The position numbers and the translations under genes were made by a program. Of a stretch of DNA of 64,000 nucleotides, positions 1 through 11,621 are shown piece after piece (position 1 is the first letter of the stretch; every line of letters begins with the position of its first letter). Source of the stretch: Ancistrus triradiatus (taxonomy: Eukaryota; Chordata; Actinopteri; Siluriformes; Loricariidae); contig JAJAGP010000242.1 in assembly GCA_025084515.1 (NCBI GenBank), positions 80,976-144,975 on the forward strand. Direction: 5' to 3'. The notes below the pieces were generated by a model, which made no database searches, was not told the DNA's origin, and was given only the letters and a program-made list of their open reading frames with translations.

Positions 1-580
1 TGCTCTTGGATTGATTTTGTTTGGTCGACCACTCCTGGGGAGGGTAACAATGGTCTTGGAATTTCCTCCATTTGTACACAGTCCTGTCTGAAAAGAGTCC
101 AAACTCTTTAGAGATGGTTTTTGTAACCTTTTCCAGGCCTGATGAGCATTAACAACTCTTTTTATGAGTCCTCAGAAATCTCCTTTGTTTGTGCCATGAT
201 ACACTTCGACAAAACATGTTGTGAAGAGCAGACTTTGATCAGGATCCCTGTTCTTAAATAAACAGGGTTGGCCCACTCACACCTGATTGTCCATCCCATT
301 GGATTGAAAAACACCTGACGCTTAAATTTCACCTTCAAATGAATTGCTAATCCTAGAGGTTCACATACTTTTTGCCACTCACTAATATGTAATATTGGAT
401 CATTTTCCTCAAAAAAATAAATGAGGCAAGTATAAATATTTTTGTCTCATTTGTTTAACTGGGTTTCTCTTTATCTACTTTATAGGAACTTGGTGAAAAT
501 CTGATGATGTTTTTAGGTCATATTTATGCAGAAATATAGAAAATTCTAAAGGGGATTCACAAACTTTCAAGCACCCACTG
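1..580 (-). mobile_element. Tc1 family-1 copy A, 5' part, cut by window edge
   Basis: On the minus strand this reads as the 5' terminal repeat, leader and transposase N-terminus of a fish Tc1-like element. The terminal repeat ends at 580 in CACTG and is followed by TA. A transposase ATG lies at about 195-197 (minus) and the helix-turn-helix region runs to base 1. The same sequence recurs at 15.6, 34.0, 37.1 and 53 kb. The element continues outside the window. Confidence 0.85.
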
Positions 581-599
581 TATATTCATATATTATATT

Positions 600-690
600 A
601 AACCCCTCAGTTTTTGATTAAAATTCAACTTACAATGCAGTTGTGCGGAATGTCTTTCCATCGTAAATTGGAGACTACCTGTATATACTC
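600..690 (-). mobile_element. Pogo/Tigger-like terminal fragment
   Basis: The minus strand reads ACAGGTAGTCTCCAATTTAC near 685-655, the same start as the fragment at 34,993 on the plus strand. This resembles the ends of pogo/Tigger-type transposons. Only one end is recognisable. Confidence 0.45.
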
Positions 691-769
691 ACCATGGGTA
701 AATCTATGTGTTGAAAATACATTCACGGTAAATCTGAGTCATGCACAAAACCTGGCCACTCTGCTTGCA

Positions 770-1500
770 CATCTCTGATGATGAAGGCTGCATTCACATA
801 TGATATTCAATAGTGGATAACATTAATTAGCTGCAGTGGCTGTTGTGAATCATCTTTCATTGTTGAATGCAAAAGGCATTTAGGACTAGCTGCACATTAA
901 TGCCATGTAAAGATTTCCCATTCACATCATCTCCTTCATTTACTGAAGGAGCCATGATGGGAATATGAGTGCAATCTATGCAGCCAAGCCATACCTTATT
1001 AACTGATTAGTACTTCAAGTCTCAAAGCTTCATATTTAATAAATGACTTATTGCTTAGACTGATACCTGCAACTCTGTGGAATTCTTCTTTGATGAGTCC
1101 TGTGGATCCGTGACTTGACAATACAAAGATGCATAGTAACTGCAAGAATCAATGCAAGAGTCCCATTTCAATGCAAGAGTAACAATTCTGACAGCAAGTG
1201 GTTGCTTTATAAATATACTCATTGTCACTGATGTTATATAGAAAATTCCCATTGGCAAAAGACGGAGTGCAACACAAGAAATTTGCTCCGAACTCAGAGC
1301 ATGTCCACGTTGTGATATGAGCGTTATGAGGGCTGAGAAGATTGCTAACATATATGATCGACTGTGCAGAAAATTGGTCACGCTCACAGATAGTCACCAG
1401 GGAATGATAAACTTCCAAGCAGGGTCTCTGTCTCCTGACAGAGATTTTCTCCGCAGTATTTGTGGCTTCGATGTCAACTGATTCTTGAGAAAGGGTCATG
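770..1500 (-). pseudogene. PIF-Harbinger (HARBI1-like) transposase remnant
   Basis: Two overlapping minus-strand frames carry pieces of a PIF-Harbinger transposase. Near 1290-1180 the peptide NGNFLYNISDNEYIYKATTC resembles the conserved FLYNVGDAENISKATVCR-type segment. Near 1005-905 the frame reads CIDCTHIPIMAPSVNEGDD, the family's first catalytic-Asp block (GCIDGTHIPI...P). Frame changes and stops separate the blocks, so it is not functional. Assignment rests on the remembered family motif; no terminal repeats were identified. Confidence 0.7.
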
Positions 1501-1837
1501 CCAGTCTCACACCCACCTTCCGTGTGCTGGCTTCAGCTAGAGAGGAACAGAGAAACTGAGTGTTTAGTTGAAAGTAAGTAAAACTGCCAATGAGCAGGTT
1601 AGCTTAATGGAGTATGTTCCATAGTACTGAAAACCTAGAGGTTACCCTTAACTGGCTTGTGGAACTGAAAACCTAGAGGTTCCCTAACTCTGGGTCAACT
1701 AACTCTGATGAGATTCACTAAACCTGCTTTCAGAAAATAATACCGTCCTTGTTCATTCTTAGCCACAGATTTATTGGTTTCTATCCTACTTCTGAATTAA
1801 GAATGGCATTTTAGTTATCCCCAATGCAGGTGGATTT
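1501..1837. other. Interval without recognised gene; short local duplication
   Basis: No coding signal is seen. A roughly 25-base phrase containing CTGAAAACCTAGAGGTT occurs twice, at about 1627 and 1662, as an imperfect direct duplication. Confidence 0.5.
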
Positions 1838-1900
1838 GTTTGCCATGGTGCAGTGGTAGGACACAGGCTCTGTGAAACGAGATCCCCAGGTTTCAAATTA
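1838..1900 (+). mobile_element. tRNA-derived SINE fragment
   Basis: The stretch reads like a SINE head: an A-box-like GCAGTGGTAGGACAC and a B-box-like AGGTTTCAAAT. It stops just before the Tc1-type terminal repeat at 1909, as if truncated by that insertion. Confidence 0.45.
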
Positions 1901-1908
1901 TACATATT

Positions 1909-2962
1909 CAGTGGGGCAAAAAAAGTATTTAGTCAGCCACTGATGGCTCTCACAGACCTGTAACTTCTTCCACTTGTTACCTGTATTAATGGCCACTGTT
2001 TGACCGTCGTTATCTGTATAAAAGGACACCTGTCCACAGCCTCAAACAGTCAGACTCCAACTCATCCATGGCCAAGACCAAGCGTGTTGTCGAAGGACAC
2101 CAGGAAGAAAAATTGGTAGACCTGCACCAAGCTGGGAAGAGTGAACTCTGCGATAGCAAAGCAGGGGTTGGTGTGAATAATTTTTCAAAACTGTGAGAGT
2201 AATTTGTAAAAAATGGCAAGGGGAAGACATACAAAAACCATTGATAATCTCCCTCGATCTGGGGTCCCACGCAAGATCTCATGCCATGAGGTCAAAAATG
2301 AATCATGAGAACAGTGAGAGCCATGGGGGTGGAAACATCATGCTTTACTCCGGGGCTGTTTTTTGCTGCAAAGGGGGACAGGACGACTGATCCGTGTTTA
2401 AGGGAAGAATGAACGGTGCCATATATAGTAAATATTTTAAGCCAAAACCTCCTTCCATCAGAGAGCGCATCAAAGATGGAATGTTGGCTGGGACTTCCAG
2501 CATGACAATGATCCCAAATAACACTGCTTGGGCAACAAAAGAGTGGCTCCATAAAAGCATTTCAAGGTCCTGGAGTGGCCTAGCCAGTCTCCAGACCTCA
2601 ACCCCACAGAAAATTTTGTGGAGGGAATTGAAAGTCCATGTTACCCCAAAACATCAATGCTCTAGAAGAGATCTGCATGGAGGAATGGGCCAAAATACCA
2701 GCTACAGTGTGTGCCAACCTGGTGAAGACTTACAGGAAACGTTTGACCTCTGTCATTGCGAGCAAAAGTTATGTTACAAAGTATGAGAGTTTTTGCTATT
2801 GACCAAATACTTATTTTCCACCATAATTGCAATTACATTTTTTCTCATTTTGCCTCTCATAGTTGAAGTGTACCTATGATGAAAATTACAGACCTCTCTC
2901 ATTTTTTTAAGTAGGACAACTTGCACAATCAGTGGCTGACTAAATACTTTTTTGGCCCACTG
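1909..2962 (+). mobile_element. Tc1 family-2 element, degenerate
   Basis: Both ends are present as inverted repeats: CAGTGGGGCAAAAAAAGTAT at the left and its complement ending GGCCCACTG at 2962, followed by TA. A transposase start at 2069 gives MAKTKRVVEGHQEEKLVDLH. Further downstream come [20 protein letters not shown] (in place of the usual [16 protein letters not shown]) and a C-terminal tail ending near 2787. Both the central catalytic block and the first Asp region are rearranged, so it cannot encode active transposase. The same family recurs at 41.1 and 50.8 kb. Confidence 0.85.
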
Positions 2963-4620
2963 TATGTATTTGGGGGTTTTTTAATTGTTGTTTTTGTTAT
3001 TTTTAGAACTATCCCGGTGCCACACTGTATAGAGGTTCAAAACCAGTACTTCTCTACACATGGGTTCTAAACACCCCAGCTGACTCCTCTTGTACAGGTA
3101 ATATATCTAATGTCTATCTGTCTCGTTGGTTTGTGAATTTTCATCTACCTAGTCTCTTCGGGGGCGTGAGTGGGTGGATAATTATTCTCCTATGCTCCAG
3201 AAGTGGGAAATTGTCAATTAGTTCTACCTCATCAAATGTCTGTCCCAAAATGTGGGAAAGAATCATGCAGTATAAATGATCCTTGAGCTGTGCATACCTG
3301 GTTGTTTGTTTTCAATGATTCAGAAAACGGGAATGGAATGCAAACGGATGGTAGGTTGGAAATTATGTTCATAATAGCACTAAAATCAGGAGGCATTAAA
3401 ACAAAGTTGTCTCCATCCATAGTGAAGGGTCACACTGTGTTAACGTCAGAAGATTCAAATTCACTCATACATGTATCTGTATTCAAATTTGAAGCTGCCA
3501 TCGCAGCTACTAATTTCATCACTTATACACATGGTTCAGGATTTGACTCTTAAGACTGGGTTAAACATAACTGAACCATGGGTCATTCAGTGGTGATGAT
3601 TTTTTTATTTAGATTAATTTATTGATCTTCCGGAAGACTTATCCCATACTGCCTTAATTTTCTTCCCACATAGTGAACTTCTCATGTATTCCTAGATCCA
3701 TTTGCACCATCTAAGATACATGTAGCTGCCACTCTTACTGTATATAAGTATCTCCAATTGACCCGCCCTTCAGATAGGACCTGCCAGAACAGGATTGATT
3801 ACATTCAGATCACCATGCTAAATTGTCTACCTAAGGAACATGATTATAGCAAATCCATTTCAGTCCATCTTAGCATCTCTGGGTTTCATCTGGTTCAGAT
3901 TTGGATATTTTATCACCCATTATTATTCCAAACACAGAGATATTTCAGTGGCCACGAACTGTCGCAAAAACATCACGTAATAATACTGACTAGATCTCTG
4001 CCAAATCTGCATGCTGTGAAATCGGTCCAAAACCTAAACACTAATGGATCCCGAGTAAGAGATCAAACCCAATAGAGGGTACAAATATAAATAATTCTAC
4101 TTGCCTCTCACTGGAGATCAAGACCGAGCCTCTAAGCTGTTAGGTTCAATTCTACGAAATATGCTACTTCTGTCCACTAGCTGCTAGCCAGAGCTCTCTC
4201 TGATACCAAGCACTTGGGAGAAAGCTTCAGAACAAAAGACAGGACTCATGGTTCAAAATCTGATTTGACTTTAGTGCTGCACAGATTAGTCTTTTAAAGG
4301 CTGTGTGTGTGTGTGAACAGAACAGTTAGAGCCATCAGCTGTCAGCAGCATCAACACTCCACCATGCTGTCAGCAGTGAAGTGCTCAAACACATGAGTTA
4401 CAGTAATGCTGAGGCTGTCACATGTTCTGTACAAGAAAGTCATAGCTGCATCCTTACAGATAGTTCAAAAATATGTACAGTGAAGAATTTTGTTCTAACT
4501 TTGATTTAAAATAATAATATATATTAAGATATTACAACATAATAATATAATAAAATGGTTAAGAATGTCATACCAATGTCCACCCTATCGTTGTCCCAAA
4601 ATGTGCACCTTTTTCACCCA
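2963..4620. other. No gene recognised
   Basis: Open frames of 87 and 105 codons on the plus strand (3290-3553, 3758-4075) match nothing I recognise and lack splice-flanked conservation. The region is AT-rich and looks like old, unassignable intergenic or repeat sequence. Confidence 0.5.
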
Positions 4621-4625
4621 ATCGA

Positions 4626-4669
<44 letters not shown>
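4626..4669. repeat. (CA)n microsatellite
   Basis: Uninterrupted CA dinucleotide run of about 22 units. Confidence 0.98.
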
Positions 4670-4687
4670 GGTCATATTAGTCTACAA

Positions 4688-4960
4688 TGCCAAATTTAAA
4701 AAACTTGGGATGGTATGGAAAATGTAAATAAAAAACCCAGTCTGTCTTAACTTGACATTTATTTCATTGCAGACAGTATGAACCCAAGATATTTCTTTTT
4801 TTTCTGTTTAACTTCATTTCTGTTGTTAATGAACATCCTTTCCTGCAGTTCAGGCCACTTTAGGGTCTGAGTTATGTGATTTCAAACAAGTGATTATAAT
4901 CATGTTTTGGTACAGTAGAAGTAGAGAGGATAGCAAACACAAAATAAGAAATGGAGAAAG
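4688..4960 (+). mobile_element. Tc1/mariner family-3 terminal fragment
   Basis: It starts with AAACTTGGGATGGTATGGAA and later has CAGACAGTATGAACCCAAGA. The same ordered blocks occur at 44,560-44,830, where they lead into transposase-like sequence. This matches a common fish element whose ends read (CC)AAAAAAGTTGGGA. Only the left part is kept here. Confidence 0.65.
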
Positions 4961-5149
4961 GTAATAAAAGCAGCTAAAGCTTTCACAGTAGTGGGCTAGC
5001 AAACTCCACCCCCAACTCCAGAAAGTCATTATTCCACATTACATGTGATCCCAGATTCAATGTGAGCCCAGTGGGTGATGCGACAAACATCAATGCACGT
5101 ATTAAAAATGTTAAAGTTGAACTTGCTTTATTGACATCCTCTACTGTAT

Positions 5150-5336
5150 GTGGTGTTTAAGTATACAGTACAACGTCATTAATGCATATAATGCTTCATA
5201 CAGTGTGGATTTGCAGGCCTCTGGAATGGATTAACTCAGTTTACATAATTCCTTATGGGAAAAATGATCTCAGTAGTCATCATTTACATTGGGTGACTTC
5301 TGGAACAAATTAACAATGAGTACTGATGTACCACTG
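5150..5336 (-). mobile_element. Pogo/Tigger-like fragment
   Basis: The shared block (ATGCATATAATGC, CTGGAATGGATTAA, TTCCTTATGGGAAAAA) is followed by GTACCACTG at the right end. These are the same terminal 180 bases as in the elements at 13.4 and 60.4 kb. Confidence 0.65.
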
Positions 5337-5339
5337 AAT

Positions 5340-6275
5340 GTCTGTGATTGGCAAAAGTATGTGAACCTTTGATTTCAGTATATGGTGTGAGCCCGCTGTG
5401 CAGCAATAGCTTGTGTTTTGCTTATGTTTCCAGAAACTGTTGATGACTTCCTGGAAGTTTAGTCCATTCCTTTATAGAGAACAGCTTCAACTCTGGGATG
5501 TTGGTAAATTTTCTCACATGAACTGCTCACTGCACGTCATTCCACAACATTTCTTTTGGATTAAAGTACTTTTAGTTTACCATTAATACCAAAACATTAA
5601 TTTTATTCTTCTTTAACCTGTCTTTGGTAAAATACTTGTGTGCTTATGATTGTTGTCTTGTTGCACAATGCTCTGAAATTTTCCTTTTGAATTTGCTGGA
5701 GTAATATGGAATTCATTGTTCCATCTCTGGCACCAAGCTGTCCTGGATCAGATGCAGCAAAACATGCCCAAATCGTGATACAACTACCACCATTTTTCAC
5801 AGAAGGGATAAGGTTCTTAGGCTGGAATGTAGTGTTTTCCTTTTTCCAGATATAACTTCTCATTTAAACCAAAAATGTTCAAACCAAAAAGGTTTGAACA
5901 CATTAGGTTAAATTAATTTTCCACTGTGACCTCGTAGACGGCTACACTCCTTGTTCTTTGAGTGATCTTTGTTGGTCGACTAGCATGACCGCAGATTGAC
6001 CTGAGTCAGCCATGAAACCAGGGGTACTTGCGTGTCCCCGTATTAGGGCTCCATGTCACCAAAATGAGATTATGTGGAGAATACAGCCTGCTGTTTAAGC
6101 GGAAAAGGGTTGAGGAGAGCTCTGTAAGATTCACACATCATACTGACATTTTTTGTCTCGTTTGTTTAATTCGAATATTTTCATTTCCTTTTAGGTCTTG
6201 TGTAAAAGCTTATGATGTTTTAGTTCACAGTATGCAAAAAATATAAAACATTCTAAAGTAGCTCTAAGCTGAGAC
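5340..6275 (-). mobile_element. Tc1 family-1 copy, minus, internally deleted
   Basis: Starting from the right, the minus strand shows the 5' terminal region (about 6275-6130), a short N-terminal piece (TTGGTCGAC block near 5975), then a C-terminal half. That half includes an 86-codon open frame (5863-5603) containing NLIPSVKNGG and WACFAASDPGQLG. The middle of the transposase is missing. It abuts a second copy in opposite orientation at 6287. Confidence 0.75.
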
Positions 6276-6286
6276 CACAAAAACTG

Positions 6287-7320
6287 CAACATTAAAGATT
6301 AAGATCACCCCAAGAGCAAGGCGTGTAATAGTTGACGAGATCACAAAAGACCCCATGGTAACTTCTAAGCAACTGAAGGCCTCTCTCACATTGGCTAATG
6401 TTAAGGTTCATGAGTCCACCATCAGAAGAACACTGAACAACAATGGTGTGCATGGCAGTGTTGCAAGGAGAAAGCCACTGCTCTCCAAAAAGAACATTGC
6501 AGTTTGCTAAAGATCATGTGAACAAGCCAAAAGCTAACGGAAGAATGTTTTGTGGATGGATGAGACCAAAATTGAACTTTATGGTTTAAAAGAAAAAGTG
6601 TTATGTTTGGAGAAAGGAAAACACTGCATTCCAGCATAAGAACCTTATCCCATCTGTGAAACATGGTGGTGGTAGTATCAATGCTTTTGGCCTGTTTTGC
6701 TGCATCTGGGCCAGGACAGCTTGGGATCATTGATGGAAAAATGAATTCTGGATTATATCAGAGATTTCTAAAGGAAAATGACAAGTCATCTGTCCATGAA
6801 CTCAATCTCTGGGTCATGCAGCAAGATAACGACCCTAAGCACACAAGTCGTTCTACCAAGGAATGGTTAAAGAAGAATAAAGTTCATGTTTTGGAATGAC
6901 CAAGTCAAAGTCCTGACCAATCGAAATCTTCTAGAAAGACCTGAAGTGAGCAGTTAATGTGAGGAAACCCACCAACATCCCAGAGGTAAAGCTGCTCTGT
7001 TCAGAGGAATGGGCTAAAATTCCTCCAAGCCGGTGTGCAGGACTGATCAGCAGTTACAGGAAACGTTTAGTTGCAGTTATTGCTGCACAGGGGGGTCACA
7101 CCAGATACTGAAAGCAAAGGTTCACATACTTTTGCCACTCATTAATATGTAATATTGGATCATTTTTCTCAATAAATAAATGACTAAGTATAATATTTTA
7201 GTCTCATTTGTTAAACTGGGTTCTTTTTATCTTCTTTTAGGACTTGCGTGATAATTTGATGATGTTTCATGCAGAAATATAGAAAATTCTAAAGGGTTCA
7301 CAAACTTTCAAGCACCACTG
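6287..7320 (+). mobile_element. Tc1 family-1 copy B, 5'-truncated
   Basis: The plus strand carries the transposase from KITPRARRVIV onward, in several broken frames. A block with [20 protein letters not shown] (6817-6876) keeps the second catalytic Asp, but the next segment has a stop (VLE then TGA). The 3' terminal repeat ends CACCACTG at 7320 and is followed by TA and then gypsy sequence, so this copy probably inserted in the gypsy element. Confidence 0.85.
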
Positions 7321-7322
7321 TA

Positions 7323-9210
7323 CTCCCTGGTGTTGTCATCCACGGCGAGCCACCAAAAATGTCTCTGAAACAGCGAGAGTGTACGATGGGCCCCGACAAG
7401 CAAAGTTGGAGTTGGGTCCAACTGGACGGCAGTGACCCTGGGAGAAGTGGGCACATAGGGGTGACTAGGGGGTCAGGTTCTGCACCCTGTGCCTCTTTGC
7501 CCACTTGTTGAACTTCCCAGGTGAAATGGGCCACTAGACGATCAGATGGGAGGATAGTGTCTTCTGAATCAGTGGTCCACTCTGTGGAGAACTGATGAGA
7601 AAGGGCGTCCGGCTTGGCGTTGTGGGAGCTGAGTCTGTCGGTAAGGAAAAAGTTAAAGTGTGAGAAGAACAGGGCCCACCTTGCCTGATGAGAGTTTAGT
7701 CGCTTCGCCGTCTGGATGTATACCAGGTTTTTATGGTCGGTCCAGACGACAAATGGCTGTTCTGAACCCTCCAGCCAGTGTCTCCATTCTTCCAATGCCA
7801 TCTTAATGGAGAGTAGTTTTCGAATGCCGATAACATAATTAATCTTGGCCAACGTAAGGCACCAAGAGAAGAAGGCACAGGGGTGTAATTTATTATTCGG
7901 GCCTGCTCACTGAGAGAGAATGGCGCCAACCCCAGAGTCCAACACATCCACCTCTACTATGAACTATCAGCTGTGAACTGGGGCCAAGGTGAACATGTCC
8001 TTGAGGCACTGGAAGGCTTTGTTGGCTTTGGGAGTCCAGCGGAACGGGATCTTGGTGGAGGTTACCTGGTGAGGGGAGCCAGCTGATAAATCGGCAATAA
8101 AAGTTTGCAAACCCCAAGAATCGCTACAGTTCCTTCCATCCAAGGGGAATGGGCCACTCTGCCACTGCCAGGATCTTGACTGGGTCCGCTTTGATGCACC
8201 CTCTCCGAATGATGAAGCCTAAGAAGGCTATGCTGTCGACATGGAAATCGCATTTCTCGGCCTTTATGAACACATGGTTCTCTGGGAGTGTTGAATGTGG
8301 TCTTCCACTCATCTCACTCCTTAATACATACGAGGTGGTAGACGTTGCGCAGGTCCAACTTGGAAAACACTGTAGCTTCCTGTAGGAGATCGAAGGCCAA
8401 GGAATAAGTGGTAGAGGATACTTGTTTCGCTTTATCTCATTGAGGCCCCGATAATCGATGCACGGCGAGAGAGTACCATCCTTCTTGGTGACAAAGAAAA
8501 AACTGGCCCATAGGGGAGATGAAGATGGGCTAATGAGTCCGGCTGCCAGGCAGTCTGCAATGTATTCCTCCATGGACCCCCTCTCACCGCAGAGAGATTG
8601 TATAGTCGACTGGTAGGCAGGGGTGTGCCTGGGAACAAGTCAATCGAGTAATCATAAGGCCGATGAGGATGCAGACTTATGGCACGGTCCTTCCTGAAGA
8701 CCTCACGAGGATCGTGATAATGCTGGGGAACCTTGGAGAGGTCCATGGATTCCTCAGCCTGAGCGGTGCAGGGTGAAACCCTGGAGGCAGGCACAGCAGA
8801 GAGGAGACAGCTCTGATGGCAGAATTCTCTCCAGCCAGCAATCTTTCCAAGTTTCTAGTCGATGTTGGGGTGGCCGAGGACTAGAGGGGTCTTGAGCGAG
8901 TGGATAACGGAGAAGGTGATGGTCTCCCTGTGATTCCCAGACATGACCAGTGGGACAGGAAGGGAGGAATCTGAGCAAGGAACCTCCCATCCAGAGCATA
9001 AGCCCACTGAGGCTTCTCCAGAGTCTCCAGCTGGGTGCCAAGCTGGGCTGCAAGATCTTGATCCATACGGTTGTCCTCCGCTCTTGAGTCGATGAGGGCA
9101 TCAATGGAGAGTGTGACACCAGGGAGGTACAGAACAGCGGATAACATGAGAAAAGGTCGGCTAGGTGATGGGGAATTTTCGATCAAGGTCGTCAGGACCC
9201 CCAGGTTCAC
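7323..9210 (-). pseudogene. Ty3/gypsy-1 pol remnant (protease, RT, RNase H)
   Basis: Reading leftward on the minus strand, three pol domains appear in order. The protease region near 9150-9050 has ALIDSRAEDNRMDQDLAAQL; the active-site DSG is changed to DSR. Reverse transcriptase follows (8573-8124), with [20 protein letters not shown] and [20 protein letters not shown]. RNase H follows (7852-7620), with FVVWTDHKNLVYIQTAKRLN and HNAKPDALS. Frameshifts separate the pieces and the catalytic Gly is lost, so it is dead. Integrase and the 3' LTR are missing at the Tc1 junction. It belongs with the gag and LTR to its right. Confidence 0.85.
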
Positions 9211-9212
9211 TG

Positions 9213-10214
9213 TCAAGCTAGACCTTTTAGCTGAACAGGGCAGGAGCAGATCAGGTGTCCAGGTTCCCCATAATAGAGACAGAGCTCCTTCGCTTTCCAT
9301 CTTGAGAGTTCAAGAGCAGTAAGCCTGGTGCGATCCAGTGGCATGGGTTCAGGCTCCTCAGAAGGGGAAGGACAGGGGTCTGATGCCGGCGAGAACGAGG
9401 TATCAGAAACGGCGGGTCTGGTGCGGGAGGATGGGATCACCTGGACCATACACGAGGCCCTTTCTAACCAGGGTGCATGGAGGTGCTGGTCCAGGCAAAC
9501 GGCCAGGTAAACCATAGCCTGAAGGTGGGAAGGCTCATCATCAGCCACTAACTCGTCTTTAAGGTGCTCGGACAAGAGGGGTCATTCCAGCCAGCATCCT
9601 CAGCCAACACCCAGAATTCGACAGTGTAGTCCGAGACTGACCATGAGTGGCTCGACGGTGCTTCCCCATGGCTAGGTTGTTCGAAGACCACCCTAAACCG
9701 ATGAAGGAAGTTGTCATATGTGACGTTCTCACAGCCCGTGCGGGCAAGCACGGCCTCAGCCCATGTCAGGGCCCTACCCAAAAGGAGGCCGATGACATAA
9801 AAGACCCGGCTAGCATCGATCAAGAAGGCCAAGAGATGCTGCTGGAACACCAGACCACACTATAATAAAAAACCTCAGCACCAGTTGAGATTGCCAGCGT
9901 AGGGTTTAGGATGCATAATGGGAGGTTCCACACCTGTCAACTGGGTTAAGGTTAGAGCATTCAGAGAGGGTGTGGAGTGCCGGGTGCCATCAGAGCCTGG
10001 GGATGTCTGGGGCTAAGGTTGGGTGCCTGAGAAGAATGCAGAGAGAGAGACGGTTAATTTTATCAGGAAGATTAGCAATCTGATTACTGAGGAGCTTATT
10101 AGTTTCGAGGAGAGTACTTAATAATCTGTTATGCTGAGTCAACCAGGCCTTCTGCCGGTTGAGCGCCATACCGACAAGCAACGGGTTTGCTGATTGCGAA
10201 TCTGCCGGTTCCAT
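9213..10214 (-). pseudogene. Ty3/gypsy-1 gag remnant
   Basis: The minus-strand ATG at 10214-10212 begins MEPADSQSANPLLVGMALNR, a typical short gag leader. Frames around 9850-9550 (YVIGLLLGRALTWAEAVLAR) and 9575-9213 continue a fish gypsy gag. The nucleocapsid knuckle reads CLYYGEPGHLICSC, where the second Cys of CxxC-x4-H-x4-C has become Tyr. Several frame changes interrupt it. The start lies only 16 bases after the inferred end of the LTR. Confidence 0.8.
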
Positions 10215-10230
10215 AGTGGCCAGATCGTTC

Positions 10231-10974
10231 TGTTACGTGGTAATTTTTATACAGGTAATTTTTATAGGCACCCAAGATGCAGAAACACAGACAGACAAAT
10301 CGGTACATAAAACACAATACGATTTATTTACACAAGCAGATAAGCTCAGATCTATGAGAAATGATAACCAGAACGACTGCAACATGGCAGGTTGAGTCCA
10401 GGGAGTTGATGAAACCAAAACGCAAAAAGCAGAGGAGGTGTGGCGGCAAGGTGTGAGCTGTTTCCACGGAACGGTGATGTATTCAGACGTTGACATTAGG
10501 ACCAGGAACAGGGTGGTAATTCCAACGAGATGGAGAGGAAACTGAGATAAAACAGATTCCAGGTATAAGTTCGGGGAAGGGAAAACAAACAACAGAATGG
10601 AACCAGAAAACAACAAGGCTAAGTAGCTAGGTAGCTAGGAGCTAATGCTAATGCTAGGATACAGGCTAATGCTAATAGTAGCGCTTACAACAAGTGATAC
10701 CAGAGAAGTGGTGTAATGATCTGCCATCTTCTGAGCAATTTCGCCAACGTTATGAAGCGTGGTTAATCAGCCCAGAAGATCGGGAAAAGGTGTGTCGACT
10801 CAGGGGAGGAGTGGTGATGCGGGAAGCCAGCCAATGGATGTCTGTAGAAGCAAGCATACGCACAAGCACGCCGCACTCGGAAAAAGAAAACAAAACAGGA
10901 GTGAACTTAAGGGCCCGAGGGAAAAGAGCGATACTAACAAAAAAACGAAGGCAGGACCAGAGTGAACCCTGACA
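10231..10974 (-). repeat. Putative 5' LTR of gypsy-1
   Basis: On the minus strand the segment begins TGTCAGGGTTCACTC and ends ACCACGTAACA, giving TG...CA ends 744 bp apart. It lies directly upstream of gag. No second LTR is visible, because the 3' part of the element is missing, so the boundaries rest on the TG/CA ends and position. Confidence 0.55.
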
Positions 10975-11620
10975 GAGAAGGAATGTTGTTAGTAGAAACA
11001 ACCACGCCATACTGGAGATAATACCAGAAAATTTTAATGTGACCAATGATTGCTTAAGTTAAAATACACAAATTCGCAAAAGCCATCAGATTAACTGCTA
11101 AATGCGTCATCACATTCATTGGCTGCAGTGTGACTCACCAAAGTCAAAAGGCTTAAAACATTATTTAAAAATGTCCAGTAAATCTAATCAATATTACAAA
11201 CATCAACACGAGCAGTGCATCATGCATTGGGACAGATATTTATAGGAGATGTTTAGACAGAAGTGAAGGGTCATCAGCAGTCTAACGCTGTGTCTTAGGT
11301 TACACAGGCGAGAAGATCTCTAAACACAGCGGCAAGTTCATTCAGCCAGCATTCCATAAAGGGCTAAAAAGTCAATCTGAACAATATAACATATTTATTT
11401 AGATATGTATTAAGTTACTCAACATCTGTAATTTAACAGCATGCATCCTTATTAGTATTACATTGGACAACGTCTGAGGAAGTTCGAAAACAGGATGCAA
11501 TGTTTTGACATTGCAAACATGTGGTGACATACCTGTGCTGTCCAGGTTGTATTGTTTACAGCCTGGAATGGAAATGAACTTAACTAGGATTATATGTTAT
11601 AAATCTACACAAGAAGTCCA
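10975..11620. other. No gene recognised
   Basis: AT-rich sequence between the gypsy LTR and the next transposon remnant. No coding, repeat or RNA signal was recognised. Confidence 0.5.
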
Positions 11621-11621
11621 G

